Source of the DNA: Anticarsia gemmatalis
Taxonomy: Eukaryota > Arthropoda > Insecta > Lepidoptera > Erebidae
DNA length: 64,000 nucleotides
Direction: 5' to 3'
NCBI RefSeq assembly: GCF_050436995.1
Contig: NC_134755.1
Span: 4,837,001-4,901,000 of the forward strand
Shown: piece by piece, positions 11,166-22,110 of the stretch
How the letters are laid out: each line of letters begins with the position of its first letter
How positions within the stretch are numbered: position 1 is the stretch's first letter
Notes under the pieces: generated by a model
What the model was told of the DNA's origin: nothing
Seen by the model: only the letters and a program-made list of their open reading frames with translations
Databases searched by the model: none
Position numbers and translations under genes: made by a program

Positions 11166-11642
11166 AACATCAGCAATGTGTTACCGAGACAAATATTTTC
11201 GTATTCTTGAAGTAGCAATGCAAATGTTATAAGCACACGTGTTGTGGTATTAAGGAGAATTGCATCCAGGTTAAGCTATAAATCAAGTAAACAGCCTGCG
11301 GTCGTCCTCCACTAAATATGGGTACCCACAAGGCTGTAGAAACGCACCAGGTATTTTGGCGAGCTACAGAAACCACAAAGTCCACAAAGCTACTGCTGCA
11401 AGTGAATAAAATTTAATTGGAATAATACGAAGAACATACCTTTGCCCTACAATAGAACAGTATAGGTTAGAAAAAAAAGATTGATGTGACTTTGTAAGTA
11501 CCTTAGATACTGAAAATCCCTATAAATATATCTATGAAAATGAAAAACTGATTTAAAATTTTACAGTAATTAACGCGAACTTTTATTCATTAAACTGCTT
11601 GACGGTTCGGTTCAGGTGGAACTGAAAGATCGTAAGTTCAAG

Positions 11643-11688
11643 ACTGACCAAAGTCATAAGTTGTGTCAAACTTATGACTTTGGTCAGT
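11643..11688. repeat. Perfect 20-bp hairpin
   Basis: The arms actgaccaaagtcataagtt (11643-11662) and its exact reverse complement (11669-11688) are separated by the 6-nt loop gtgtca. No flanking target-site duplication or repeat was seen. Confidence 0.95.
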
Positions 11689-11999
11689 GTTTAAGCGTTA
11701 CAACATAAAAAAAGAATTTCACGCACAATTATCAAGTATTTTTAAGTCCATGCTATATGTACAATGTCAATTATATAAATGAAGTATAAAGATTTGCCCA
11801 GTGTGAAACCACTTTTACGTCTGTGCTAAGCCCATTTGTTAGAAGGTAAACTTATTGCCACTATTTTCACTTTATGGCACAGTTCCAATCTCTAAGTTAC
11901 TGCTGAGAATTTTTTGGACAGAGAAAAATAATACAAGACACTACGCCTATTACATATAAAATAGGATGGAATACGAGCTTCAGGTTAATTTATCCTTTT

Positions 12000-12175
12000 A
12001 GGCAGAGGTGTATGAACATACACCCACATTTCCCCATTTATAAACTCGGACGAGCCTATTGCCATTTGACGGGAACATAACCAAACTCCAGGCTACCATT
12101 GAGAAACATTGAATGTTTTCTCTGGTCTCTGCCTACCACACCCCTATGGGAAGAAGAAGCATAAATCAAAGAAGA
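12000..12175 (+). repeat. Dispersed lepidopteran repeat (family C, copy 1)
   Basis: 'aggcagaggtgtatgaacat', 'acacccac' and 'gcctattgccattt' are followed by 'ccaaactccaggctacc' and a tail 'tctggtctctgcctacc'. The same head is found at 60886 and, more diverged, at 50054. The class is unknown to me. Family C may be a composite SINE or a LINE 3' end. Confidence 0.6.
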
Positions 12176-13364
12176 AAAATCAATTGCATTTTTCCCGCGT
12201 GGTCTCAATAATATAAGAATTTAGACTAACAAATTAAAAGACCATGTAAGTATGTTCTTGGACATTCTCTAGTACATTTTATCCCATATTTCAATCTCTA
12301 AAACTGAATAATTCACCTCTAATACACTGTTAATGTAATTCCACTATACGGGTTAATGTAAAGTTCAATCAGGTTCAATCTAGATTTACATAGGTCTGCA
12401 AAACCCATGCAAATTCCGTATAAACCTATGCAAATCCTATATTGAGTTGAATTATATAAACTTAATTTTGTATACAGTGGATTATTACGTAAAGCGACTA
12501 ATGATACGCCTTTCCATTGCCGAGTGGAATAATAAAACATTTTTCTTTTGCCGGTACAATTTGCGCGCAAAGATAAGGACGGTCTATATTTATTTTTCGA
12601 ATTCAGGCGTAAATACGACAGAGAGCATAAAAATACAATGTTTTTAAGTGTCTTTAAAAATGTATTCGTTTACTTTAATACTGGGTATTTTTACATTCTT
12701 TTATTAAATTGTGTCTAGATACAATCTGTTTTACGTCAGAGATCGTTGAGGTTAAGTAGACTTTTACGCGATTAATTTATGGATAGGGAGTCATTAGCTC
12801 AACTTATCATGGAAGTTAATAAAAAAAAATTTTAAGTTAAAAATATACTTTTATATTACAAGTTTGATGCTAAGTAAATAATAAGCCCAGGCTTAAATTA
12901 AAGAAGTAATCATTAGCGTAAGTCCCAATATGTAAGAGGTGTCAAAGATCTTCACCCAGTATAAATAAACACGTAATTCGATACACTCAAAAATAAAACC
13001 TAAGAAATGGAACATCACACGTAAATTCAGTTCTCGATCAATTCCTCGAGACTCAATATTCAGCCTATAAAGTAAGATAGTCGTTTACTAAGACTAGCTA
13101 GCGATTTATACGTAAATCGAGTGCTACGATACCTCTAGGTAAGGCGAAGCCAGTTTAGAGACATTTTTCCAGTTGAAAATGTATTACCTCGGCTTACGAG
13201 TGCGGATACCTTTGACGTAAATGAACCTGCAAGATTACTAAGACAGAAGAGTATTACGAATGTAACCGGAGTACATTTTTGGCTGTTTAATGGTCAGTGG
13301 CCTAGTGTTGCAGTTATTGAAATGATCGTTGTATGAACCAGGTCAATCCGTACTTTGTAGTTTG
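12176..13364. other. Gene-free interval with an octamer pair
   Basis: No genes or mobile elements were recognised apart from the POU-octamer pair at 12407-12435, listed separately. Two overlapping short open frames (12319-12647, both strands) have no motif. Confidence 0.4.
12407..12435 (+). promoter_or_regulatory. Two POU octamer motifs spaced 21 bp
   Basis: ATGCAAAT occurs at 12407-12414 and 12428-12435, both preceded by acc(c/t). The 21-bp spacing is two helical turns. The octamer is the classic POU-domain site. Individual octamers are expected a few times in a window of this size, so only the spacing is notable. Confidence 0.3.
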
Positions 13365-13490
13365 TTTGTTCTTATATTACAACAAAACGGCTGAACCGAT
13401 TTTGATAAAATTTTGCTTAGAGATAGATTATGTGCTAGGAAGACACATAATAATATTGTTAACACAAGAGAAGCCGGCTATATAGCTAAA
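13365..13490 (+). mobile_element. Helitron-like or related repeat remnant
   Basis: 'gtttgtttgttcttatatta' and 'aaaacggctgaaccgatttt' are followed by 'ttttgcttagagatagatta' and 'gagaagccggctatatagct'. These are landmarks of a common lepidopteran interspersed repeat with Helitron-type ends. Both ends are eroded. Confidence 0.5.
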
Positions 13491-13596
13491 TGTGAACGTT
13501 AATCTATTTTTAACGTCAACTCTGCTAATCTGAATTCGAAGAAATTGGTAGACAGGTAGATTTTAACTCTTAGATACATTCCAAGAAAAATCATAG

Positions 13597-13625
13597 CCGC
13601 CTGCTTAGGTTTACTAAGCAGGCGG
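13597..13625. repeat. Perfect 12-bp GC-rich hairpin
   Basis: ccgcctgcttag (13597-13608), loop gttta, ctaagcaggcgg (13614-13625). It stands out from A+T-rich surroundings. Confidence 0.9.
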
Positions 13626-13729
13626 AGCTGCAAACTAAAGCTAATTTGAAAATAAATTTAAAAGCACTCTTTTATGTCTTCGGGCTAGTTTACCGTTTTT
13701 CATACTGTTCTTTAACTTTATAGGTAGGA

Positions 13730-13751
13730 CTTTTTAATTTAAATTAAAAAG
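13730..13751. repeat. Perfect 22-bp palindrome
   Basis: ctttttaattt followed immediately by its reverse complement aaattaaaaag. It is A+T-rich, so partly a composition effect. Confidence 0.9.
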
Positions 13752-13984
13752 CTTAGCCTTGGGCCGTTCTAAACGAATATTTGTACATTGTTAGAACTTG
13801 TAGTACAAACTTGTAATATTATTTAAATCTGATATCTAGATTGCGTGATTTTTGAGTATTTTTTTAAGTCATTAATTAGAAAGTCTTCGGCGGTTTAGGT
13901 CTCCAAATACACGAAATTACATAGAATATACTGGAATTTTTGAGCCAAGAGGTAAAGTTTTAAGTGTATAAATTCAACAGTTGG

Positions 13985-14135
13985 TGACGTATGTATGTTT
14001 GTTATTTTTTCACGCAAAAGCTACTGAACAGATGACTACATTTTTTACACAGAAAAGAAAAAAGCATAAGAATTTTTTTCATCGTAGGAAAATCTTTTGC
14101 TCAAGCTAAGCTAGAGAGCAGAAACTAGTTCATCT
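13985..14135 (+). mobile_element. Degraded Helitron-like fragment
   Basis: 'gacgtatgtatgtttgttat' and 'tttcacgcaaaagctactga' match the internal sequence of the element at 59636-59847 read in reverse. The 3' part is diverged and no CTAG end is certain. Confidence 0.45.
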
Positions 14136-14219
14136 AATTATATAAGACATGTGCCCGTTAAAATTTGCATAATTCTACAACTTCTATAGAATATTGAGTT
14201 TACATTAAAGCACAATGTG

Positions 14220-14300
14220 CATCGGATGACGTCACGAACGCCGTCATCTGTGATATGACGTCGCGATTGTGACTGTCACCTGCTGTGATGTGGGCGACAA
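14220..14300. promoter_or_regulatory. Patch with a CRE and a near-CRE
   Basis: A full cAMP-response-type palindrome TGACGTCA at 14227-14234 is followed ~27 bp later by TGACGTCG. A 7-bp inverted repeat, gatgacg (14225-14231) and cgtcatc (14242-14248), overlaps the first site. The patch is more CpG-rich than its surroundings. A bZIP-bound element is inferred from the motifs only. Confidence 0.3.
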
Positions 14301-14480
14301 TCGTTACACCGAGTGATTCCGACCAGCTTTGTTGATTGGCATTGATATTGATACCTTTGGAAGCTTATATGAAAGCTGAAAATTAATGCATTAAAATTCA
14401 TCTCGTTAACTTTTGCGTTTATAGATTGGTCCCATGAAAAAATAACGATGTCATGTTAAATAAACTGCAATAGTTTCACT

Positions 14481-14640
14481 CTTACGGCCAGTTTCTTCAT
14501 CAAAAGTAACAGCCAAAGTATGGGGGTATAAAAAATATCAGCCAAATTTGTTACATACTTACACGAATTTAAATAAATGTCAAATAGAAGTCAATACTTT
14601 TGCTGTAACTTAAGATATGTAGGAAGAAACTGGCCGTAAG
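14481..14640. mobile_element. MITE, 160 bp, 18-bp perfect terminal inverted repeats
   Basis: The left end cttacggccagtttcttc is exactly mirrored at 14623-14640. Pairing continues imperfectly inward (aagtaacagccaaagta against tacttttgctgtaact). I recall an element with this end from many Lepidoptera. There is no open frame and no clear target-site duplication. Confidence 0.75.
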
Positions 14641-14721
14641 TATATGAATACTTGTATATACTTACAGTAAACATCTACTGAAATTACGGGCAGTGCATGT
14701 GGCATTGGATAATATTATAAT

Positions 14722-14935
14722 TATACGCCAGGTATGCTTGAAGGTGCATTTGCCCACTTTTAGCCGATTGCAACGTGTGTCCCATATCAAAGTAGGCAAG
14801 CCTATTGGGTACGTAATCAAGCTCTGAAATCAACTACTTCTGCGAACAGTCCAATGGGATTTTAAAATTTCAATAGTATTTTCCTTGATCCAAGTACCGG
14901 ACCCAAAACCGCGTAATCAGAATCCGTTCGTACTA
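14722..14935 (+). repeat. Family C-like repeat with tRNA-like tail
   Basis: The phrases 'gtgcatttgcccac', 'ggcaagcctattgggta' and 'atagtattttccttgatcc', then 'aagtaccggacccaaaacc', follow the order of a diverged family C member. The last phrase resembles a reversed tRNA T-arm (box B), as in SINE-like repeats. Confidence 0.4.
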
Positions 14936-15395
14936 TTCTTCGTATTACTTATAAGTACTATTATGAAACGACTAATTACGAAAAAATATCCCCAAAAAGC
15001 TTTTTAGAGAAAGATTTCTCGACAAGAAACTTTTTTCAGTTTTCTTTAATTCGTTTTACTCTAACCTTACACACAAATTATTGACAAAATTCTCCCAACA
15101 TGCAGTTTAATAATTACATTATACGCGATGCATCTCATACCTAATCTATTATTAACCACGACTGAGATGCTTTTGAGATCGGCTTGTTCACGTTACCTTG
15201 CTAATGGCATGCGCTAATAGAACGTAATTGTAGCAGCAATGTGCATTAGCTCCTAATATTTGAGTATCGAGATATTCGATACTTTGATACGTTGCTTGGT
15301 AGCTGATTGATACACGATGTGGTTAGTTTGTAATAGAAACGTCTTACCTTGTTAACTAATATTAACCATGGGATACGGATATGCAATTTACAATG
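14936..15395. other. Gene-free interval
   Basis: A+T-rich DNA. Nothing was recognised. Confidence 0.4.
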
Positions 15396-15660
15396 GATTG
15401 TTTGACGTTTCGGCACAAGTTTTGTGGGTTTTATTGGCAATGGTTGCAACCGGACTTAGTAACGCAGCGATTTTAATATATGCGTGGATTGTTGAACGTT
15501 TCGGTACAGGTTATAGTCATAACTTTTAAACTTTCTCGTTTCGTGTCTTTAATAGAATATGGGAGTCGACGCCAACACGCATTTAACCTTGACATGCTTG
15601 ATGTTTCGGCGCTAGTTACAATAGCCTTGGTTGCAGACTGACCTGCCACCAAGTGACTAC
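15396..15660 (+). repeat. Cluster of three 'ttgacgtttcgg' repeat units (family F)
   Basis: Diverged units start at about 15402 (ttgacgtttcggcacaagtt), 15492 (ttgaacgtttcggtacaggt) and 15597 (cttgatgtttcggcgctagt). The first and third also share a 'tggttgca' motif 3' of the core. Spacing is 90 and 105 bp. Related single units occur at 23338 and, inverted, at 37262. The sequence is a familiar lepidopteran repeat motif, class uncertain. Confidence 0.5.
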
Positions 15661-16311
15661 GCTATCACAATCACGTCAGCCAAGGACCACGATACATGTA
15701 AAATTCTAAGGCAAAATGGTTGATCGAAATAATTATGAAATGCAATCATTTAAAACTTGTAATATTACTTTCTTATGTTTATTTGCAAATTCTTTATGCT
15801 GACCCATTTAGTTATATGATGACAACTAGCAAGTGAAATAACCAAGTGTAATGTCAAGTTTATTACTTGTGATGGCCTGTCGTTGGATAGTGAATATGCC
15901 AATGAGTGCTGCAAGAATATTTGAATATGCAAAGGATGCTCTTAAAGGAGAATCAGAGCATTCGTTGACCCTTTTAAGTGTAACACGTAAATTAGTGTGT
16001 TTAAGTATAAGAGTGAATCAGAAAATAAAAATGGAGTCTTTCAGATTAGTAGCTTTTAAAAAATTAGGAGACCCTACTTTCCATTTTACTAAACACTACT
16101 GCTGAAAATATAACATAGTTAAGCCTAAACAACGCTACTAATGTTCCGAGTAAAACGAAAAAATCGCCAACAGAATCTTAGGGAAAGTTAAATTGTCTTA
16201 AAACTTGCAACGAATTTAAACGAGAAGTATGGGTGGAGAAGAGAAGTAGGTTTAACTTTAAATAATCGTTGCGTTTAAAATACCTTACTTCGCGTTAGCT
16301 TTTGTAAATTG
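15661..16311. other. Gene-free interval
   Basis: An 84-codon open frame from an ATG (15851-16105, plus) has no recognisable domain and is within chance length. No other feature. Confidence 0.4.
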
Positions 16312-16474
16312 AAGCGCGATTTACTACTTTCGAGTATCGAGAGTTTAACATTTCAAATGTACTGCAAAAATAGTTTCTTGGGCGCCCGCTAGAGGCGCTA
16401 GTTAGATTTTAATACATAACTTGTCGATAACTTGCCGATTATTGATAGTCAATAGTGGTAGAGGATCGCGCGAC
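16312..16474 (-). repeat. Family B repeat, copy 3 (first half of a second dimer)
   Basis: Landmarks in order are 'aagcgcgatttactac', 'cgagtatcgagagtttaaca', 'aaatgtactgcaaaaatag', 'gcgcccgctagaggcgct', 'cttgtcgataacttgccga', and the end 'gaggatcgcgcgac'. Same orientation as copies 1 and 2. Confidence 0.8.
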
Positions 16475-16613
16475 TGTAGTGCGATTTTCTGTCGTCGTGA
16501 CTACTTAGTTTCGAGAAGTTGTCAAGTTTTGTTCTTAAAATAGTTCAGGCGGCGCCCGCAAAATTTGTCGATGGCTAACCGGTAGCAGTAAACGATAGTA
16601 GTACAAAACCGTC
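16475..16613 (-). repeat. Family B repeat, copy 4 (second half of dimer)
   Basis: It starts immediately after copy 3 (tgtagtgcgattttctg), keeps 'ggcggcgcccgc' and 'tcgatggctaaccggtagca', and ends 'gtagtacaaaaccgt'. It is more diverged and about 25 bp shorter than copy 3. Confidence 0.65.
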
Positions 16614-17861
16614 CCCTTGACCGGTGTTCAGTGTTGTGTAGTTTATATGGTAGTTGCCGACGTTATGCCTAGTCCGCACATCATATTATCATGCAAATTA
16701 CTTTGTTCACAAAGCAGAATAATTTTTTCGAGATTTCTGTTTATAAATTACGGCCGTTTTGACAATCTTATTGCACAATATGGCTTGCTGCACTTTTTAT
16801 ATTATTATTCGAAAGAAGGTTAGTTAAGGTACGTTGAAGGTTTATTTTGGGTAATATTTTTACTCTTTTTTCAACTTGGCTGACACGCTACTGCGTGTCT
16901 AGATAATATCGGTGACAGTTTCAGTGTCAATTTGATAATGGGCAATAAATTTGTGACAATATATTGCGCAATATCAATAGAAGTCTACCCTTAGCCATAC
17001 AGCAACACTACAAAATAACGCGAAATCTGTTATTCAGTCCTAAATATCCAATTTTCAAGTGTACGACCAAGTCATAATTAACAAAGGTTTGGGACACCGG
17101 CCCATGCATAACTAAAACGCCACCCTACGACCTCTGTAAACTATACAACTATAGACCGTACATCGATATAGACTTTCTGCAAATAACTTGAACTGGTCTA
17201 GAATTGGTTAAATTTTAAAATGTTTTAGTATCTACGTAGGAAATCTGTTTTAATATGTAAATCTGGTTTGCACGATTGTTACTGATTGATTTTCGTTTTC
17301 AATCACATTGTGCATTTTACACAATATTGGTTTTGTAACCGAATCAAAATACACAGTCTCGGTCGCTATTTCAGCTACTTTTAGGCTGATCTTATTAAGA
17401 AGTCTGTGTTTGATTCCGGGTTTTGAACTTTATCCATTATATGACTTATGCCAGAAAAATACAATTCGTGTAGATAACAAACCGTTTCGTATTTATTTAG
17501 CTGAAACTTGGATATTTTTACGAAGACAATATCCAAAATTTTTGTTTTTGTTACGGCAAACTCCGGTCTCGAACATTAACATTTATATCGTAACTTAACA
17601 TTCACGAAAAAATAATGTAAATTATATAATTAAAATAAACATCAAAGACTACCACTGCCAAACCTGTTATCTTTATAGGCATTCTGTTTTAATAATTTTA
17701 CCTCAGAATGTTTTCACGAAAACTCTCATTATTTTTACTTTTCCAAAAGATTACCAGAAGCAAACTTTTCTTTGAATATTTATTTTGATTTCCTGGTCAG
17801 AATTGTTCTATATTGTACCAGAGATACCACCAATTAACATAAAATATGATTTATTCCTTTA
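16614..17861. other. Gene-free interval
   Basis: No gene or repeat was recognised. The 96-codon frame at 17308-17598 starts at TTG and has no motif. Confidence 0.4.
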
Positions 17862-17930
17862 ACCCATTACTGTCCCACTGTTGGGCAAAGGTCACTTCAA
17901 GTAATGAGATGGCCTTGAGTTCCCTACACG
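17862..17930 (+). repeat. Family G repeat, short fragment
   Basis: 'taacccattactgtcccact' and 'gttgggcaaaggtcactt' are the head of an abundant lepidopteran repeat. Longer copies lie at 21770 and 36070. The rest is missing. Confidence 0.6.
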
Positions 17931-18792
17931 CACAACAATATTTTGAACATTTAATTTTAATCAATACCTAGCTTAAGCTATATAACATAGCGAAATTATA
18001 TAACGCTTCAATAAATTATTCAAATCAAATCGATAACGCCAATTAGATATTTGTACAAAACGTAATTAGTTTTGCGTTAATTCTATCTCCCGTTTTAGTT
18101 TAAAATGTTTTCAGGCAGCATCAATTTATTTAGAACTTTAAACGTTATAATATATTTATTTCATGATTTGATTAATGTTCAAACGGTAATTTATCTCGAA
18201 AACAAATTTAACATAATTTTGTCAATATTTATTTGAATGCAAAAATATTTAATTTACAAAATAAATTTGAGTTATTGAGGCATAAAAGTTTATGAACAGA
18301 ATAAATTAACACTAAAATTGGGAATGTATTTTTCCCTCAAAAAGATTTGAAACAGTTGGCATTGCTTAAGCGTGGCGTAGGCTGCTACGAAAGTCAGTGT
18401 AACCTGCGTCAAAATGTCAAGTCTTACGAAGAAAATGTATGAATTCAGTAATACTCGACTAGTAACAGAAACCAAGTAGACGCTATGATTTAAAAATCCT
18501 TTAAAAGCCACTCTTCTTTGGTAAAACAATTTCAATGGACACTTATCACAATAACCATACAATAATACGTTCGTGTATTCAATGTATATACACTCCACAC
18601 ACAGATATCGTTATCTTCATTATACATAAGGACACTGTCTACCACACAATACGGGTGATTAATTAACAAATCATTAACTAGACTAGCGTGGCACACACAT
18701 AATGAACTATTGTCCAAATGAAGTGTGCTGCTAATAATGAATACTATGGGACTAGTGGTCAATTCAATTAAGACTCGATATTTTCATCATAA

Positions 18793-18955
18793 TAGGAGCG
18801 GTTTCCAACTACTTTCGACTATAGACTGGCAAAGGTTATTTGGAAAATGATCGGCGCCTCTGGCGGGTGGCGAAGGAACAAATTTTTATAAACTATTCAA
18901 ATGAACATTTCTTGGTACAGTACCGTCTGGCGTAGTACGCGCTACAGAAAACTTA
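18793..18955 (+). repeat. Family B repeat, copy 5
   Basis: Opposite orientation to copies 1-4. It keeps 'aggagcggtttccaactac', 'tttcgactatagactggc', 'gatcggcgcctctggcgg' and the terminal 'tagtacgcgctac'. Confidence 0.6.
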
Positions 18956-19985
18956 TTCCTAGAAATTACTATGACATTTTGACATTAAAATTTAGGAGAA
19001 TTAGTTTAAAAGACAAAATTACCCTTTAAGCACTTATCCGATGGTGGGAGAATCAGCCCTAAAATAGCTTATTTCTTTACTTCTTCTTATGATTGACAGA
19101 AAGTAGGTATGACAAAGCAGAATGTCGATAAGCAAATCGAATAAATATGAGAAAGAAAATGTAGGTTTGTTAAGTTTCGTTCGTCGAGAGGTGCTTTAAC
19201 AAATCCACTAGCTTTTATATGAAGAAAATCAAAACTGGTACTGTCTAAGCGTTCAAGCGTCACGTTTTTTGCACTTCAAGCCGAATCCCGTCTGAAGAAA
19301 GAAGTTATTCTTTTGTACACTTCAATGAATCAGATTTCGTACATTCTATTTGACGTCCATTGTTCGTTTCGTCCAATCTCCCATAACGCAACTGTGTCTC
19401 AAAACGTAAGAGAAAAATACTAGTCGTATTTTTGCAGCATGCCAGTTACCTTATATAAATGATATTGTTGGCACGGTCGGATGGAAATTCTCAAGAATTT
19501 CGGTGCAAAATGTACACATATTTTGATAATAAAATTCGAAATAAATGGTACCTCTACAATTCTCATATTTTATTTAGTCAAACCGATTTTTAGAAGTCCA
19601 AAATTCAAAAAATATTTTACAAATGCAACAATACGACTGTGCTAGCATTTTGTATGTAATAGCACTAATTCAATTCCTTAAAATACTGAGTAGAAAGTGG
19701 CAAGGAACCTACACAAGAATATTACTGCGCGCAGTATTGTATATTTGTATCGCACCATGTAATAAGGAGCGAGCTTTCTGCTATTTGTAAGGTACATTAT
19801 CAAACTACGGACTTCTACTGAACATTTTCTACCGGGAAACCCCAATAACTTTACTTCATTTCCGTTTACCACGTGGTTTAAAATACAAAAAACTTAAAAA
19901 AATTTAGGACACCATTTTTATTTTGCAGTTTTCCTTAACATAATTAACAAGCGTACAAATTTAATAACTTCATTACACTATTTTA
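18956..19985. other. Gene-free interval
   Basis: Nothing was recognised. Confidence 0.4.
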
Positions 19986-20165
19986 GTTACTGCGGCTTTG
20001 CTTACTCAGCATCCACCTCTGCGGGGTAAACGCAGCGTGTGCAGAAACTATATTTACCCTGTTAGGGTAAACAGGTTGAAAACGCAGTCCTCCGTGCGGA
20101 ATTAGGTAATCACGCGAACACTGGTTTACGTGAACTGCGAAACGTGTTATGTTTACCTTAGATTT
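19986..20165. other. CpG-enriched island with hairpin
   Basis: Locally higher G+C with many CpG steps, in contrast to the flanks. It contains a perfect hairpin tttaccct-gtt-agggtaaa (20053-20071) and several 'gtttac'/'gtaaac' words. No open frame. It could be a repeat fragment or a regulatory island. Confidence 0.3.
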
Positions 20166-20171
20166 TATTAT

Positions 20172-21769
20172 CTAGAAATAAAATTATAGAAAACAAAAGA
20201 GGTAAAAACTCGTTATTACAGCACTTTGAGGCTTTGGGGCCTTTAAACAATGCGATTTTATAATGTTATTAAGCCAACAGAGTAGAACAGGTCCTTGTTT
20301 TTTACATTCGTGGTCCACTTAATAAAAAACCATGAATCAACCATCGATTTAGGTACACATGAACAGCGGCGATAATTTACAATCAGTTTAACGACTTATG
20401 AACAAGTTTCGTATAACCTATCTCTCGGATAAAGTGACAGCTAATGTACGACAATTTTTAAACTAACCCGTAGGTACTTACCCAGAGGTGGTCTAATGGC
20501 TGTTAATCTAAATTTGTACTTATCTAAAGAAGCATTCAAAGATTAAACGAAAGATAGCAACACAAAAAAGTCCATTAGAGACAACCGACATTTATACCCA
20601 TCGGAGCTTACACTCGTTACCGCAAATCGCATTCAGAATAATCGTAATTGGTTCCGCCGCAACCAGCCATTTAATAATAACGCTTCCTTTTGTCTTTGAA
20701 ATACAGTTCGATGCAAAAGACAAGGATTTGTGGCGCTCGTAACAGTAACGTTGCTAACTGGAATAGTGTCTAGGTCTCTATGATGCTTTGTTACAATATC
20801 TGATATAAATGGAATTTCTCCAGACAGTCGAGACCATCCTAGAATAGAATATATGGCCTTCGATTTGTCAAATCGGAGTGTTTATTTGTATTGTAAGATA
20901 TTTTTCAGGGGTTTTAGCAGTGAATTTATTTGGGAGAATGTTTTATGAGATTTAACAGCCTCTAAAAGGCTCTGCTTGTCTAGGATTTTGGGAACATTAG
21001 GACGGAGTGGTATATAATAACATCCAGTTTGAAGTAATGTTTTTGTTTTTTTTTTTCCGAGTGATTAGAGTACACGGTACATTTAAGATGTAACATTTAC
21101 TTCAGTGTCCATAGCAAGACAATTATTGTAAGGAAATGACCCACACGAGTCCAATAGGAGCAATGAAAGTTAAACTAATGGCCAATCCGACCGACGTCTT
21201 AAGTAGTTTAAGGCTTATCTTCTAAAGGCTCTAAAGTTCTTATCACTGTTACTCTCATTAAAGACTCCAGATTTTTTCGGTCCTTTTTTATTAAAAGTTA
21301 CACTTTTGGCTGAACTTTATACGTAACTTCTAAGGCTTTAAAGAGAACAATAGAAAGACTTGTCGCACTTTTGATATTATTTCTCAGACTTATGATCATA
21401 GGTTTAGCGCAAATATTCCTTTTAAAATACTGTTTATAAGCCTTGCCTCCGTCGAGTGCTTGTTAGTTTGGGTTTGGACACGTAAGGCGACTGATATGAA
21501 CGTAAAAAAGCGAAAACACTTTATAGGGATTGCTGTGTTTGTTTTTAGTCTAGACGTAAATATTTATCTTAAGCAAATCTTTATAACCATAAAATCGGAG
21601 GAGAACTAAATCAAGCAATTAAGTAGTTAACGTCTAAGATATAATAAAATTTACTAGCCTACAACAGCATCTTGGCGGCGCTGATGTAATTTTGTAGCCC
21701 TACTCTGTTCGCGCCCTGAGTGATATCACTCTTATAAAAAGTGTTACTGTTGCAATATTCCTGTATTTT
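20172..21769. other. Gene-free interval
   Basis: No genes or repeats were recognised. A 15-bp palindrome cgatttgtcaaatcg lies at 20861-20875. Confidence 0.4.
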
Positions 21770-22110
21770 TTTTAACCTAATACTCTCCCGCTTCTGGGCA
21801 AAGGTCCCCTCCCGGACGAGAGAGGGATTAGGCCTTGAGTCCACCCCGCTTGCCAGGTGTGGGATGAGGACTTCACTTCACTTTTATCTACCGGTATTTT
21901 TTTCCTGTAGGCGACAGAAGGCGGTGTCTGTTCTTAAGACATCTCCCACTTCAAGAACATGACTCGCGTCGCGCCTCTTGATTTGCATGCAACCGTCTTC
22001 TCTACTACAGAGCATCTTACTATTCCCGCAAGCAAGATGCATAGTTAACTTATGCTTGCCTCGTGAGTGAAACATAACATCCAAGTCTCGGTTGACCACT
22101 AGGCCAGTGC
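21770..22110 (+). repeat. Family G repeat, longest copy
   Basis: The head 'taatactctcccgcttctgg', 'gcaaaggtcccctcccgg', 'aggccttgagtccacccc' and 'gccaggtgtgggatgagg' is followed by a tail ending 'ggttgaccactaggccagtg'. This order is typical of an abundant lepidopteran interspersed repeat. The short open frames on both strands here are shadows of it. Confidence 0.65.

Noticed and set aside
12958..12975. TATAAATA as a promoter
   Set aside because: No initiator at the expected distance and no downstream ATG or donor.
18290..18598. 102-codon minus-strand frame
   Set aside because: No motif; length expected by chance.
21741..22099. Short frames on both strands
   Set aside because: They lie entirely in the family G repeat and are its shadows.
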